Source of the DNA: Sphingopyxis sp. BSN-002
GTDB taxonomy: Bacteria; Pseudomonadota; Alphaproteobacteria; Sphingomonadales; Sphingomonadaceae
NCBI RefSeq assembly: GCF_022024275.1
Contig: NZ_CP091804.1
Coordinates: 1 to 64,000 of the forward strand
Direction: 5' to 3'
DNA: 64,000 nucleotides
The position numbers were made by a program, and so were the translations under genes. This document shows, one piece after another, positions 27,750 through 36,400 of this stretch (positions are counted from its first letter, which is position 1; the number at the start of each line of letters is the position of its first letter). The notes beneath the pieces were generated by a model, which saw only the letters and a list, made by a program, of their open reading frames with translations, made no database searches and had not been told where the DNA came from.

Positions 27750-29819
27750 CTATTTCCGGAGGTGGCTGCCGAGCCAGTCGAACACGGTGCGATGCCACTG
27801 CACGCTGTTCGCGCCCTTCAGCACCCAGTGGTTCTCGTCGGGAAAGACGAGGAGCTGGCTTTCGATGCCGCGACGCTGGAGCGCCGTGAAGGCCGCGAGC
27901 CCCTGCGTATAGGGGATGCGGAAGTCCTTCTCGCTGGTGATCACCAGCATGGGAGTCTTCCACTTGGCCACATGATTGACGGGGTTCCATTTCTCGAACT
28001 CTTCGGGAACCTCGTAATAGGGGCCGCCATGCTCCCATTCGTCGAACCACAGTTCTTCGGTCTCATAGGCCATTGCGCGCGCGTCGAAGACGCCGTCGTG
28101 CTGGACGAGGCATTTGAAGCCGTCGGTCCACTGGCCGGCGATCCAGTTCATCATATAGCCGCCGTATGACGCGCCGAGCGCGCAGGCGTTGGCGATGTCG
28201 AGCTGGGCATCCTGTTTGCCCGCGGCGGCAAGGCCGAGCTTCAGATCCTCGAGCGGTTTGCCGCCCCAGTCCTTGTTGATCGCGTCGGTGAAGGCCTGGC
28301 CGTAACCGGTCGAGCCGTGGAAATCGACGCTGACGACGCCATAGCCCTGCTGCGCGAACAGGCGCGGGTTCCAACGGGTCGACCAGCCGTTGCCGAAGCT
28401 GCCCTGTGGGCCGCCATGGACGATGAAGGCGACCGGCAGCTTGGCCGTCGCATTCGCCGGTTTCAGGATGATGCCCCAGACCTTGTCGCCGTTCGCGCCG
28501 GCGAACTGCATGCGGTCGAATTTGACCGGGTCGAACTCGGCGAGCGTCGCGGCGTTGACCGCGGTCAGCTGGCTGACCTTGCCCTTGGCGTCGCGGGTGT
28601 AGAGATCGGTCGGGGCGAGTGCGCTGTTGCGCGTGTAGAGCAGCGCGCCGCCGGGCAGCACCGTGACATCGCCGATCGTGCCGTCGAACGCCTCGGTCGA
28701 GGCCTTGAGCTTCTCGACCTTGCCGGTCGCCGCATCGACCCTGAACACCGGATGGTCGAGCACGTCCTGCGCGGTAACGAACAGCGCCTTGCCGTCGGCC
28801 GCCCAGCTGATCGAGTCGACCGAGCGATCCCACGCGTCGGTCAGCTTCTTCGTCTCGCCGCTTTCAAGGTTGCGGAGCATCAGCACCTGCCGGTCGGCTT
28901 CGTAGCCGGGGCGCGCCATCGCGACATAGGCGAGCCACTTGCCGTCGGGCGACGGGGTGGGCAGCGTGTCGGTTGCCTGATTGTCCTCGGTCAGGTTGAT
29001 CGGCATCATCCGGCTGTCGACCAGCCAGCTGTAAATGTCGAGATTGGTCGAGGTCGGCTCGTGGCGGTCGGCCTTGCGCAGCGTGAAGAAGACCGTGCGG
29101 CTGTCGGCGCCCCACGCGAGTTCCTCGCCGCCGCCCATCGGCTTCGACGGGCTGTCGCCGATCAGGCCCGCGTCGACCGGACGTGCGACGCTCGCCTTGC
29201 CGCCGTCGAGATTGAAGACGAAGGGGCGGCTATAGGTGCCCGGGGTTTCCCACTGGTCCCAGTGGCGCACGAAGCCGGCACCGTCCTTGTAAAGGCGCCC
29301 GCTGCCGGGGCCGACGAGCGCGCCCTTGTCCTTGGCTTCGCAGCCGAAGTCGGTGCATTCCTTCGGAATGTCGCCCCACGCGAGCAGTTTCTTGCCGTCG
29401 GGCGAAATCTTGAAACCGGAAACGTCGGCCTGGGTGTCGGTGACCTGTGTCGCCGGGGTGCCGGCCGCAAGGTCGACGCGCCAGATCTGGTCCTTGCCTG
29501 ACGCGTTCGAGAGGAAATAGAGGCTGCCGTCGGGCGCGAAGGCGGGCGAGGTTTCATTCTTGCCCGCGACGTCGGCGATCCGGACCGGCTTGGCATCCTT
29601 TGCGTTGCGGTCGATCAGCCACAGGCCGGTCGAGCGCTTGTAGCTCTCCTTCTCGGTGTCGGTCTGCTGGAAGACGACCCAGCGTCCGTCGGGCGACGCG
29701 GTCGGCGCGGCGACGCGCTTCAGCGTGGCAAGGTCGACCTCGGTCATCGGTCGGGCGAGTGCGGGGGAGGAAAGGGCGGCGGTGAGCGCGATCGCGCTGG
29801 TGAGGAGCATGTTACGCAT
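27750..29819 (-). CDS. S9-family prolyl oligopeptidase (dipeptidyl/acyl-aminoacyl peptidase type)
   Basis: 689 aa, exported (signal peptide MRNMLLTSAIALTAALSSPALA). The N-terminal part (about 30-400) is a beta-propeller of WD40-like repeats with recurring SPDGKW and WAADGK motifs. The C-terminal alpha/beta-hydrolase domain carries the oxyanion HGGPQGSFG, the nucleophile elbow GASYGGYMMNW, the acid in VITSEKDFRIPY and the catalytic His in FPDENHWV. It resembles bacterial DPP5/AAP enzymes that release dipeptides or blocked residues from peptides. It stands alone, convergent with the ClpP-like gene, nine bases away. Confidence 0.95.
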   Translation of the reverse strand: MRNMLLTSAIALTAALSSPALARPMTEVDLATLKRVAAPTASPDGRWVVFQQTDTEKESYKRSTGLWLIDRNAKDAKPVRIADVAGKNETSPAFAPDGSLYFLSNASGKDQIWRVDLAAGTPATQVTDTQADVSGFKISPDGKKLLAWGDIPKECTDFGCEAKDKGALVGPGSGRLYKDGAGFVRHWDQWETPGTYSRPFVFNLDGGKASVARPVDAGLIGDSPSKPMGGGEELAWGADSRTVFFTLRKADRHEPTSTNLDIYSWLVDSRMMPINLTEDNQATDTLPTPSPDGKWLAYVAMARPGYEADRQVLMLRNLESGETKKLTDAWDRSVDSISWAADGKALFVTAQDVLDHPVFRVDAATGKVEKLKASTEAFDGTIGDVTVLPGGALLYTRNSALAPTDLYTRDAKGKVSQLTAVNAATLAEFDPVKFDRMQFAGANGDKVWGIILKPANATAKLPVAFIVHGGPQGSFGNGWSTRWNPRLFAQQGYGVVSVDFHGSTGYGQAFTDAINKDWGGKPLEDLKLGLAAAGKQDAQLDIANACALGASYGGYMMNWIAGQWTDGFKCLVQHDGVFDARAMAYETEELWFDEWEHGGPYYEVPEEFEKWNPVNHVAKWKTPMLVITSEKDFRIPYTQGLAAFTALQRRGIESQLLVFPDENHWVLKGANSVQWHRTVFDWLGSHLRK

Positions 29820-29949
29820 GGCGGGGGTTTAACGCTGCTGCGCGGGCATTCAAGCGCGATCGTCAATCGAGCTTCGCATGCCCAAACCAAAGCTGTCTGG
29901 ATCGCCTCGCCGCGATCGTCCATCGGCGCGGACCGATAAGGAGAATCGC

Positions 29950-30651
29950 GTGTTTCAGGCGCTGTCGACGACGACCTACCGTATTTTCGTGCCGCTGCTC
30001 GCGGGGGCGAGCCTGCGCGACCGTGCGATCGGCAGCATCGGCGCCCTGATCGGCATCGCGGCCGCCGGCGCCGTCTGCCTTGCGCTCTTTCCCGCCGCGA
30101 CGCCGTGGATCGTCGCTCCGATCGGGGCGTCGGCGGTGCTCCTGTTCGCGGTTCCCGCGAGCCCGCTGGCGCAGCCTTGGTCGATTATCGGGGGAAATGG
30201 TGTGTCGGCGATCTTCGGGATCCTCGTCACCGGCTTCGTCCCGCAGCCCGAACTGGCCGCCGCACTCGCCGTCGGCGGCGCGATCCTGATCATGTCGCTG
30301 CTCCGTTGTCTTCATCCACCCGGCGGAGCCGCCGCGCTCAGCGCGGTGATCGGTGGTCATTCGTTGCAGTCCGGTCACGCCGCGCATCTGCTGCTGCCGA
30401 TACTGGCCAATTCGCTGCTTCTCGTCGGCGCCGGCTGGCTGTTTCACCGCTTTTCGGGCCACAGCTATCCGCACCGCGCCAAGCCGGTGGAGGGGAAGGC
30501 CGTCGTGCCGGCCGCTTCCGGGCTTCTGATGGCAGACATCGACGCGGCGCTCGACGATCTGGGCGAGACGTTCGACATCAGCCGAGAGGATCTCGCGCTG
30601 CTTCTGGATCGGGCAGAGCTTCATGCCGAGGCGAGGGGCAAGGGCGCCTGA
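29950..30651 (+). CDS. HPP-family membrane protein
   Basis: 233 aa with about four membrane helices. The family motif appears as LHPPGGAAALSAVIGG (about residue 120), with the supporting IGASAVLLFAVPASPLAQPW earlier and a cytosolic tail of about 75 residues. Some HPP proteins transport nitrite in chloroplasts and cyanobacteria; the bacterial role is not established. The start was placed at a GTG (29950) because AAGGAG lies at ideal spacing. An in-frame ATG at 29878 would add 24 Arg/Lys-rich residues with no visible ribosome-binding site. Confidence 0.8.
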   Translation: MFQALSTTTYRIFVPLLAGASLRDRAIGSIGALIGIAAAGAVCLALFPAATPWIVAPIGASAVLLFAVPASPLAQPWSIIGGNGVSAIFGILVTGFVPQPELAAALAVGGAILIMSLLRCLHPPGGAAALSAVIGGHSLQSGHAAHLLLPILANSLLLVGAGWLFHRFSGHSYPHRAKPVEGKAVVPAASGLLMADIDAALDDLGETFDISREDLALLLDRAELHAEARGKGA

Positions 30652-30676
30652 CGCGGCCGCTGGTCCGCAAGGCCTC

Positions 30677-31357
30677 TTATTCTTCGGGAGCCCTTGGGCA
30701 TCGTCGGGGTTGCCGCGCCAGCGAGTGGGCCTTTTTCCACGCCGTCCGGAAGAGGCGGTCGCGCTCGGCGGTCGCCGAGAGGTCGTAGTCGATCTGTGTT
30801 ATGGGATGGCCCTTGCGGTTGACGACCGAGAGCGTGACCATATGTGCCGACTGCAACGTTCCCAAGACATCGATGTCGGTGTCGCCGTTGCCGAGCCATG
30901 CCGAGCGGGTATCGCGGGGCGGGATGGTTTTCAGGGGCTCGCCGAACCGCTGATCGGCGTCGAGTTCGATCGATTCGAGCGCGACATACCATGTGTCGCC
31001 CTGGTCGATCCGGACCGCGAGCGCCATATCGTCGAACGTACCCTCGGGCGCGTCGATGCTCGACGCAGTGCCCAACGCATCGCTGATCTCGTCGATATTG
31101 TCGGCTTCGGCATATTCGTAATAGAGCCTCAGCAGCGGCGCCCCTATGTCGGGCCGCGACGTTTCGGGGCGCGACGATCTGGGTGGCGACCAACCGACAC
31201 TCAAAAGCGATATGTCGCCATCGCTGCCCGGCTCGACACTGACATCCACACGCGCGTGGCGTTGCCCTGTCGCGCTGGCGGTACAGATCCGCGCGGCGTC
31301 GTCTTCCACCGCGGGCTGCCCCGCTTGCAGCAGCAGGGCCATAAGCGAGACGATCAT
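30677..31357 (-). CDS. Secreted protein of unknown function, linked to the amidohydrolase
   Basis: 226 aa. A short hydrophobic leader (MIVSLMALLLQAG) could be a signal sequence or anchor. The rest is acidic and beta-rich with no motif I recognise (DTWYVALESIELDADQRFGEPLKTIPPRDTR). The ATG overlaps the amidohydrolase stop by four bases (ATGA), so it is the third gene of a unit with the zinc metallopeptidase and the amidohydrolase. Function unknown. Confidence 0.7.
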   Translation of the reverse strand: MIVSLMALLLQAGQPAVEDDAARICTASATGQRHARVDVSVEPGSDGDISLLSVGWSPPRSSRPETSRPDIGAPLLRLYYEYAEADNIDEISDALGTASSIDAPEGTFDDMALAVRIDQGDTWYVALESIELDADQRFGEPLKTIPPRDTRSAWLGNGDTDIDVLGTLQSAHMVTLSVVNRKGHPITQIDYDLSATAERDRLFRTAWKKAHSLARQPRRCPRAPEE

Positions 31358-32631
31358 CGGACGATCGCGCCGCCCTTCATCACATGGTCGATCTTTTCGA
31401 GCGACCGGATGTCCTGCAGCGGGTCGGCCTTTACGGCGATCATATCGGCATAGCGGCCGGGAACGATCGCGCCGATGTCGCCGCGGCCCATTTCTTCGGA
31501 CGCGCGGCCGGTGGCTGCCTGAATGGCCTGCATCGGGGTCATGCCGTATCTGACCATATAGGCGAACTGTCTGGCGTTGAGGCCGTGCGGATAGACGCCG
31601 GCGTCGGTTGCAAAGCCGATGTTCACGCCCAGCTCGACCGCGCGCTTGAACGCCGCCCGCTGGGTGTCGGTCGTCTCGCGATTCTTGCGGAGATACTCCT
31701 CGGGCCAGCCTTCCTTCGTTCCGACGTCGTTGATGTAGTCGCCGTTGTAGATATCCATCGCGAGCCAGGTGCCGTGCTTCTTCGCAAGCTGCAGCGTCTC
31801 TTCGTCGGCAAGGCTGGCGTGCTCGATGCTGTCGACGCCGGCATTGATCGCATTCCGGATTCCGATCGCCCCATGCGCATGCGCGGTGACGCGCTTGCCG
31901 CGGGCATGCGCAACCTGCACGATCGCGCGCAGCTGGTCGACCGTCAGTTCGGGCGCGCCGGGCTCGGTGCCGATCGCGAGGACCGCGCCGGTCGCGATCG
32001 TCTTGATGAAGTCGGCGCCGTGATCGAGCAGCCAGGTCGTCTTTGCCGCGGCTTCCTCGGGCGTCGCGGCGACGCCGAGGCGCATGTCGGGCGGAAGCTG
32101 GTCGTTGGGCACGACCCCGTTGAGTTCGCCGCCGCCGCCGGGGATGGTCAGATAGGCGCCGGCGACCCACATGCGCGGGCCGGGCACGTCGCCGCGGTCG
32201 ATCGCGTTGCGCAGCGCCACGTCGGTCAGCCCGCGATAGGTGCCGACGTCGCGGACGCTGGTGAAGCCCGCGTCGAGCGTCACGCGCGCGTTGCGGGCGC
32301 CGACGAGCGCGGTCTCGGCGGGCGAGGCCTTCATCGGCGCGGCCAGATCGGCGCTCTGGCCGAGGTCGGCGAGATGCGTGTGGAGGTCGATCAGCCCCGG
32401 CAGGACCGTATAGGCCGACCAGTCGACGATTGTCGCGCCGTCGGGCGCCTTGCCGCAGGGGCCGACCGCCTTGATATGTTCATCGACGATCGTGACGCAC
32501 TGGCCGGTGCGCACCTCGTTCGACAGGCCGTCGATCAGCCGTCCGGTCTGGACATAGACGGTTTCGGCGGTGGCGGGGACGGCGGCGAGTGCAGCCGCCG
32601 CGATCAGAGCGACGCGTTGAAGGTGTCGCAC
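31354..32631 (-). CDS. Exported metal-dependent amidohydrolase
   Basis: 425 aa with a signal peptide (LQRVALIAAAALAAVPATA). Amidohydrolase-superfamily metal ligands are visible: HTH in GLIDLHTHLAD, HAH in VTAHAHGAIGI, a later His in SIEHASLADEE, and the Asp in GFATDAGVYPHG. The sequence is closest to the imidazolonepropionase/Xaa-Pro dipeptidase-like exported group. No ATG fits; the start is a GTG at 32631 with GGGGGA upstream, which begins exactly at the signal peptide. It overlaps the 3' end of the zinc-metallopeptidase gene by 28 bases. Confidence 0.9.
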   Translation of the reverse strand: MRHLQRVALIAAAALAAVPATAETVYVQTGRLIDGLSNEVRTGQCVTIVDEHIKAVGPCGKAPDGATIVDWSAYTVLPGLIDLHTHLADLGQSADLAAPMKASPAETALVGARNARVTLDAGFTSVRDVGTYRGLTDVALRNAIDRGDVPGPRMWVAGAYLTIPGGGGELNGVVPNDQLPPDMRLGVAATPEEAAAKTTWLLDHGADFIKTIATGAVLAIGTEPGAPELTVDQLRAIVQVAHARGKRVTAHAHGAIGIRNAINAGVDSIEHASLADEETLQLAKKHGTWLAMDIYNGDYINDVGTKEGWPEEYLRKNRETTDTQRAAFKRAVELGVNIGFATDAGVYPHGLNARQFAYMVRYGMTPMQAIQAATGRASEEMGRGDIGAIVPGRYADMIAVKADPLQDIRSLEKIDHVMKGGAIVR

Positions 32632-33515
32632 TGTTTCGGATCCCCCGTCTGCAGGCCGCGGCGCAGCCATGTCATGCGCTGTTCGCTCGTCCCGTGCGTG
32701 AAGCTTTCGGGCACCGGCCGCTGCCCCGCAGAGCGCATCAGCGTGTCGTCGCCGATCGCGTTCGCGGCGCGCATCGCTTCTTCCATGTCGCCCGGCTCCA
32801 TGACGGGCTGACCGTCCTTGTTCCGCGCCCGGTTCGCCCAGACCCCGGCGTAGCAATCCGCCTGCAGTTCCATACGGACCTGATAGGCATTGCCTTCCGC
32901 CTGCGACGACCGCTGCTGCGCGCGGCGCACCTGATCCGAAACGCCGGTTATCGTCTGGATGTGGTGCCCGACCTCGTGCGCAACGACATAGGCTTGCGCG
33001 GCATCGCCTGCCGCACCGAAACGACCCGCCAATTCGTTGAAGAAGGCCGTGTCGAGGTAAATCCCGTGATCGGCGGGGCAGTAGAAGGGGCCCATCGCCG
33101 ATTGTGCCGCGCCGCATCCCGACGTGTTCTGGTCGGTGAAGAAGCGCAGGCCGGGTTCGGGATAGTTGTTGATCTGGCTGCCCCAGAAGCGGTTGGTGGA
33201 GCTGAACACCTGACAGGCGAAACGCTCTGCCTGCGTATCGCACGCCGCCGCGCCGGCCTGCTGCGAGCCGCGGCTGTCGGCCGCCGGATCGGCAGTGCTG
33301 CCGCCGGTCAGGCTCTGCAGGCCCCCGCCGAAGAACAGGAACGCCAGAACGCCAAGGATCAGGATGGTTCCGCAGCCCATCTTGCGCCCCAGAAGCATCG
33401 GCAAGAGGCCGATGAGCAAGCCGCCCATTCCGCCGCCACCGCCGCCCCCGAAACCGCCGCCTCCGCGCCCGAGGTCCTGGATATCGTCTCCGGGATCATA
33501 ATCGTCGAGGCGCAT
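32604..33515 (-). CDS. Neutral zinc metallopeptidase (YpfJ family)
   Basis: 303 aa. A cytosolic Gly-rich leader (LGRGGGGFGGGGGGGMGG) is followed by one transmembrane helix and a C-terminal peptidase domain containing AHEVGHHIQTITG (HExxH, about residue 180). The YpfJ signatures TSGCGAAQSAMGPFYCPADHGIYLD and RMELQADCYAGVWAN are present, with the zinc-ligand Glu in the last. The ATG at 33515 follows GGAGGG. Substrates are unknown in the family. It leads the three-gene minus-strand unit. Confidence 0.93.
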   Translation of the reverse strand: MRLDDYDPGDDIQDLGRGGGGFGGGGGGGMGGLLIGLLPMLLGRKMGCGTILILGVLAFLFFGGGLQSLTGGSTADPAADSRGSQQAGAAACDTQAERFACQVFSSTNRFWGSQINNYPEPGLRFFTDQNTSGCGAAQSAMGPFYCPADHGIYLDTAFFNELAGRFGAAGDAAQAYVVAHEVGHHIQTITGVSDQVRRAQQRSSQAEGNAYQVRMELQADCYAGVWANRARNKDGQPVMEPGDMEEAMRAANAIGDDTLMRSAGQRPVPESFTHGTSEQRMTWLRRGLQTGDPKQCDTFNASL

Positions 33516-33686
33516 CAGGGTCCCTCCAGCGCTAAGTGCCTGTCTCTGCCCGATAGTGACAGCAGGGCGGGGCAATTGGAAGGGGGTTCGCGCGCACGTC
33601 ATACCTTTGGTTGGCTTGCAATCTTTCCTGTTGCGGTGCACAAATGGCGTGCGGGTGCCGACCGCAGAGAAGGATCATCCGAGTCC

Positions 33687-34835
33687 ATGCCTCGCCGTGC
33701 CGCGCGTGCAGCCTTGCCGCTTCCCGATATCGTCGTGCTGGTCCTGCAGGGAGGCGGTGCGCTCGGCGCCTTTCAGGCGGGGGTTTACGAGGCGCTGATC
33801 GATCTCGGCATCGAGCTCGACTGGGTGGCCGGAATTTCGATCGGCGCGGTCAACGCCGCGATCATCGCCGGGAATCCCCGCGACGAGGCCGTCGCGAAGA
33901 TGCGTGAATTCTGGGACATCGTGTCGTCTGCGCTGCCGTCGCTGCCGCTGATCGACAATGATCTCGTCCGCGAATGGACCCACCTTGGCGCGGCAGCGCA
34001 GGTCACGACGTTCGGGGTGCCGGGCTTTTTCGTGCCGCGGATACCTCCGCCGATGTTCGCCGAGCGACAGACGCCCGCGGCGGTCAGCTTCTATGACACG
34101 ACGCCGCTGATCGCGACGCTCGACCGGCTGGTCGACTGGGACCGGCTCAACGACGGCAAGGTCCGGCTGTCGGTTGGCGCGGTCGCGGTCGAGACGGGCA
34201 ATTTCCGCTACTTCGACACGACGACCGATCGCATCGACGCGCGGCACATCCTCGCATCGGGCGCGCTGCCGCCTGGCCTGCCGCCGGTCGAGATCGACGG
34301 GGTCTGGTACTGGGACGGGGGGCTCGTCTCGAACACGCCGCTCGAGCATGTCGTCGAGAGCGCGGACGAGGATATGCTGGTCTTTCAGGTCGATCTGTTC
34401 CCCGCGCGCGGCGAGCGGCCGCACGATCTGGAGGAAGCGTGGTCGCGCGAGAAGGATATCCGTTATTCCAGCCGCACACGGCGCATCTCCGACGGCCTCG
34501 TCCGTCGCCGCAAGGAGCACCGGCTGATCGACCGCATGCTGGCGAAATTGCCGGCGGAGTATGCCGATCTTCCCGAGGTGAAGGCGGTGCGCAATATGGT
34601 CGACTGCAGGGCGCTGAACGTCGTCCAGCTGATCCACGAGCCGCCGGCCTGGCAAACGGGCGCGCGCGATTTCGAATTCTCGCGCTCGACGATGGAAGTG
34701 AACTGGGCGCTGGGCAAGGCAGCCGTCGAGGCGGCAATGAAAGACGGAAAATTGCTCGCCGAAAGCATCGTCGAAGGGCGCTCCGACAGTTTCGCGGTCC
34801 GGTCGGGCGACCTCCGCCCGAAGGCCGGCCAATAA
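33687..34835 (+). CDS. Patatin-like phospholipase
   Basis: 382 aa. The Ser-Asp dyad and oxyanion loop of patatins are intact: LQGGGALGAFQAGVYE (about residues 20-35), the nucleophile in GISIGAVNA (about 50-58) and the catalytic Asp in WDGGLVSNTP (about 212). A family C-terminal domain (DUF3734-like) follows. It is probably a cytosolic or membrane-associated acyl hydrolase. It starts 25 bases ahead of 3-hydroxybutyrate dehydrogenase with the same orientation, a pairing also seen in other alphaproteobacteria. That pairing suggests a part in lipid or polyhydroxybutyrate breakdown. Confidence 0.92.
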   Translation: MPRRAARAALPLPDIVVLVLQGGGALGAFQAGVYEALIDLGIELDWVAGISIGAVNAAIIAGNPRDEAVAKMREFWDIVSSALPSLPLIDNDLVREWTHLGAAAQVTTFGVPGFFVPRIPPPMFAERQTPAAVSFYDTTPLIATLDRLVDWDRLNDGKVRLSVGAVAVETGNFRYFDTTTDRIDARHILASGALPPGLPPVEIDGVWYWDGGLVSNTPLEHVVESADEDMLVFQVDLFPARGERPHDLEEAWSREKDIRYSSRTRRISDGLVRRRKEHRLIDRMLAKLPAEYADLPEVKAVRNMVDCRALNVVQLIHEPPAWQTGARDFEFSRSTMEVNWALGKAAVEAAMKDGKLLAESIVEGRSDSFAVRSGDLRPKAGQ

Positions 34836-34860
34836 TCTCCCCCCGCTGAAAGGATTGAAT

Positions 34861-35646
34861 ATGCGACTCTCAGGCAAGACGGCTCTCGTCACCGGATCGA
34901 CCTCGGGCATCGGGCTTGGCATCGCCAAGGCGCTTGCCGCAGAAGGCGCGAACATCATCATCAACGGTTTCGGCGAGGCCGCGGCGATCGAGGCCGAGCG
35001 CGCCGCGCTCGAGGTGCTGAACGGCGGCAAGGCGGTCTATGACGGCGCCGACCTCACCAAGCCTGACGAGATCGAGGCGATGTTCCAGCGCGCCGACAAG
35101 GATCTGGGCGGGGTCGATATCCTCGTGAACAATGCGGGCATGCAGTTCGTTTCGCCGGTCGAGGATTTCCCGCCCGAGAAATGGGACATGATCATCGCGC
35201 TCAACCTGACGGCCTCGTTCCACACGATCCGCCATGCCGTACCGGGGATGCGGAAGAAGGGATGGGGACGGATCATCGCGACCGCGTCGGCGCATTCGCT
35301 CGTCGCCTCGCCGTTCAAGTCGGCCTATGTCACCGCGAAGCACGGGCTCGCCGGCCTGACCAAGACGGTCGCGCTTGAGGTTGCCGAGGCCGGGATCACC
35401 GTGAACTGCATCAGCCCGGGCTATGTCTGGACGCCGCTGGTCGAGAACCAGATTCCCGACACGATGAAGGCGCGCAAGATGACGCGCGAGCAGGTGATCA
35501 ACGACGTCCTGCTCGCGGGTCAGCCGACCAAGCAATTCGTCACCGTCGAGCAGGTCGCGGCGATCGCGAGCTTCCTGACGCGCGACGAGGCGGCGAACAT
35601 CACCGGGGCCAATCTCAGCGTCGACGGCGGCTGGACCGCCGCCTGA
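34861..35646 (+). CDS. bdhA: 3-hydroxybutyrate dehydrogenase
   Basis: 261 aa short-chain dehydrogenase that oxidises D-3-hydroxybutyrate to acetoacetate with NAD+. The cofactor motif TGSTSGIGLGIA (about residues 12-23), NNAGMQFVSPVEDFP, the catalytic SAHSLVASPFKSAYVTAKHG (Tyr-x3-Lys) and the tail TGANLSVDGGW match the dedicated BDH subfamily. The ATG at 34861 has AAAGGA upstream; a TTG two codons earlier is less likely. It probably shares a transcript with the patatin gene. Confidence 0.95.
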   Translation: MRLSGKTALVTGSTSGIGLGIAKALAAEGANIIINGFGEAAAIEAERAALEVLNGGKAVYDGADLTKPDEIEAMFQRADKDLGGVDILVNNAGMQFVSPVEDFPPEKWDMIIALNLTASFHTIRHAVPGMRKKGWGRIIATASAHSLVASPFKSAYVTAKHGLAGLTKTVALEVAEAGITVNCISPGYVWTPLVENQIPDTMKARKMTREQVINDVLLAGQPTKQFVTVEQVAAIASFLTRDEAANITGANLSVDGGWTAA

Positions 35647-35728
35647 TCCGGTCGCATTCGGGTGCGGCCTTGAGCATTTTCCTTTCCCCTCCTAAGGTTA
35701 ACCAAAGACCGACCAGGAGGGACGGAGC

Positions 35729-36385
35729 ATGCGGGGTCGCATCCCAATGATTTCAACGCTGGCGCTGGGGCTTGCCCTCGGCGCCTGCCAGACGGTGCCG
35801 TCGATGCCGACGTCTGCCGCCGACAAACCGCCCGTCGAGGCGAGCGATGCCGGTACGTGGCGCGCAACGGCGACGGCACAGGACAAGGACCGTATCCGCA
35901 ACTGGTATTCGAGCTGGACCGCTGCGCTCGCCGATGCGCGTGCCAAGGGCTATGGCGCGAGCATCGATCGCGAAGGCGTCCTGCTCCAGCCCCGGGCCGC
36001 GCTACCGAATCCGCATCTTCCCCCCGGCGACTATCGCTGCCGCACGGTCAAGGTCGGCACGCAGGGGCGCGGGACGATCGGCTATATCGCCTATGACTGG
36101 TTCCGTTGCCGCGTCGCGCCCGAGCAAGGGCTGACGAGCATGACCAAGCTGACCGGGTCGCAGCGCCCGGTGGGGCTGGTCTTTCCCGACAATCTGACGC
36201 GGCAGGTCTTCCTTGGCACGCTGGTGCTCGGCGACGAGTCGATGGCGGTCAGCTATGGCAGCGACCGGATGCGCGACATGGCGGGGCTGGTCGAGCGTAT
36301 CGGCGACAATCGCTGGCGGCTGGTGCTGCCGTCGCCGGCCTATGAATCCTTGCTCGACGTGATCGAGCTCGTTCCGGCAAACTAG
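35729..36385 (+). CDS. DUF4893 lipoprotein
   Basis: 218 aa. A lipoprotein signal peptide ends in the lipobox LGAC (about residue 20). The rest fits DUF4893, a family found mainly in sphingomonads: DKDRIRNWYSSWTAAL near the N-terminus, PPGDYRCRTVKVG in the middle, and a C-terminal SYGSDRMRDMAGLVERIGDNRWRLVLPSP. Function is unknown. GGAGG precedes the ATG. It lies 15 bases before the M20 hydrolase in the same direction, so the two are probably cotranscribed. Confidence 0.88.
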   Translation: MRGRIPMISTLALGLALGACQTVPSMPTSAADKPPVEASDAGTWRATATAQDKDRIRNWYSSWTAALADARAKGYGASIDREGVLLQPRAALPNPHLPPGDYRCRTVKVGTQGRGTIGYIAYDWFRCRVAPEQGLTSMTKLTGSQRPVGLVFPDNLTRQVFLGTLVLGDESMAVSYGSDRMRDMAGLVERIGDNRWRLVLPSPAYESLLDVIELVPAN

Positions 36386-36400
36386 ACGGGGGAAATCGAC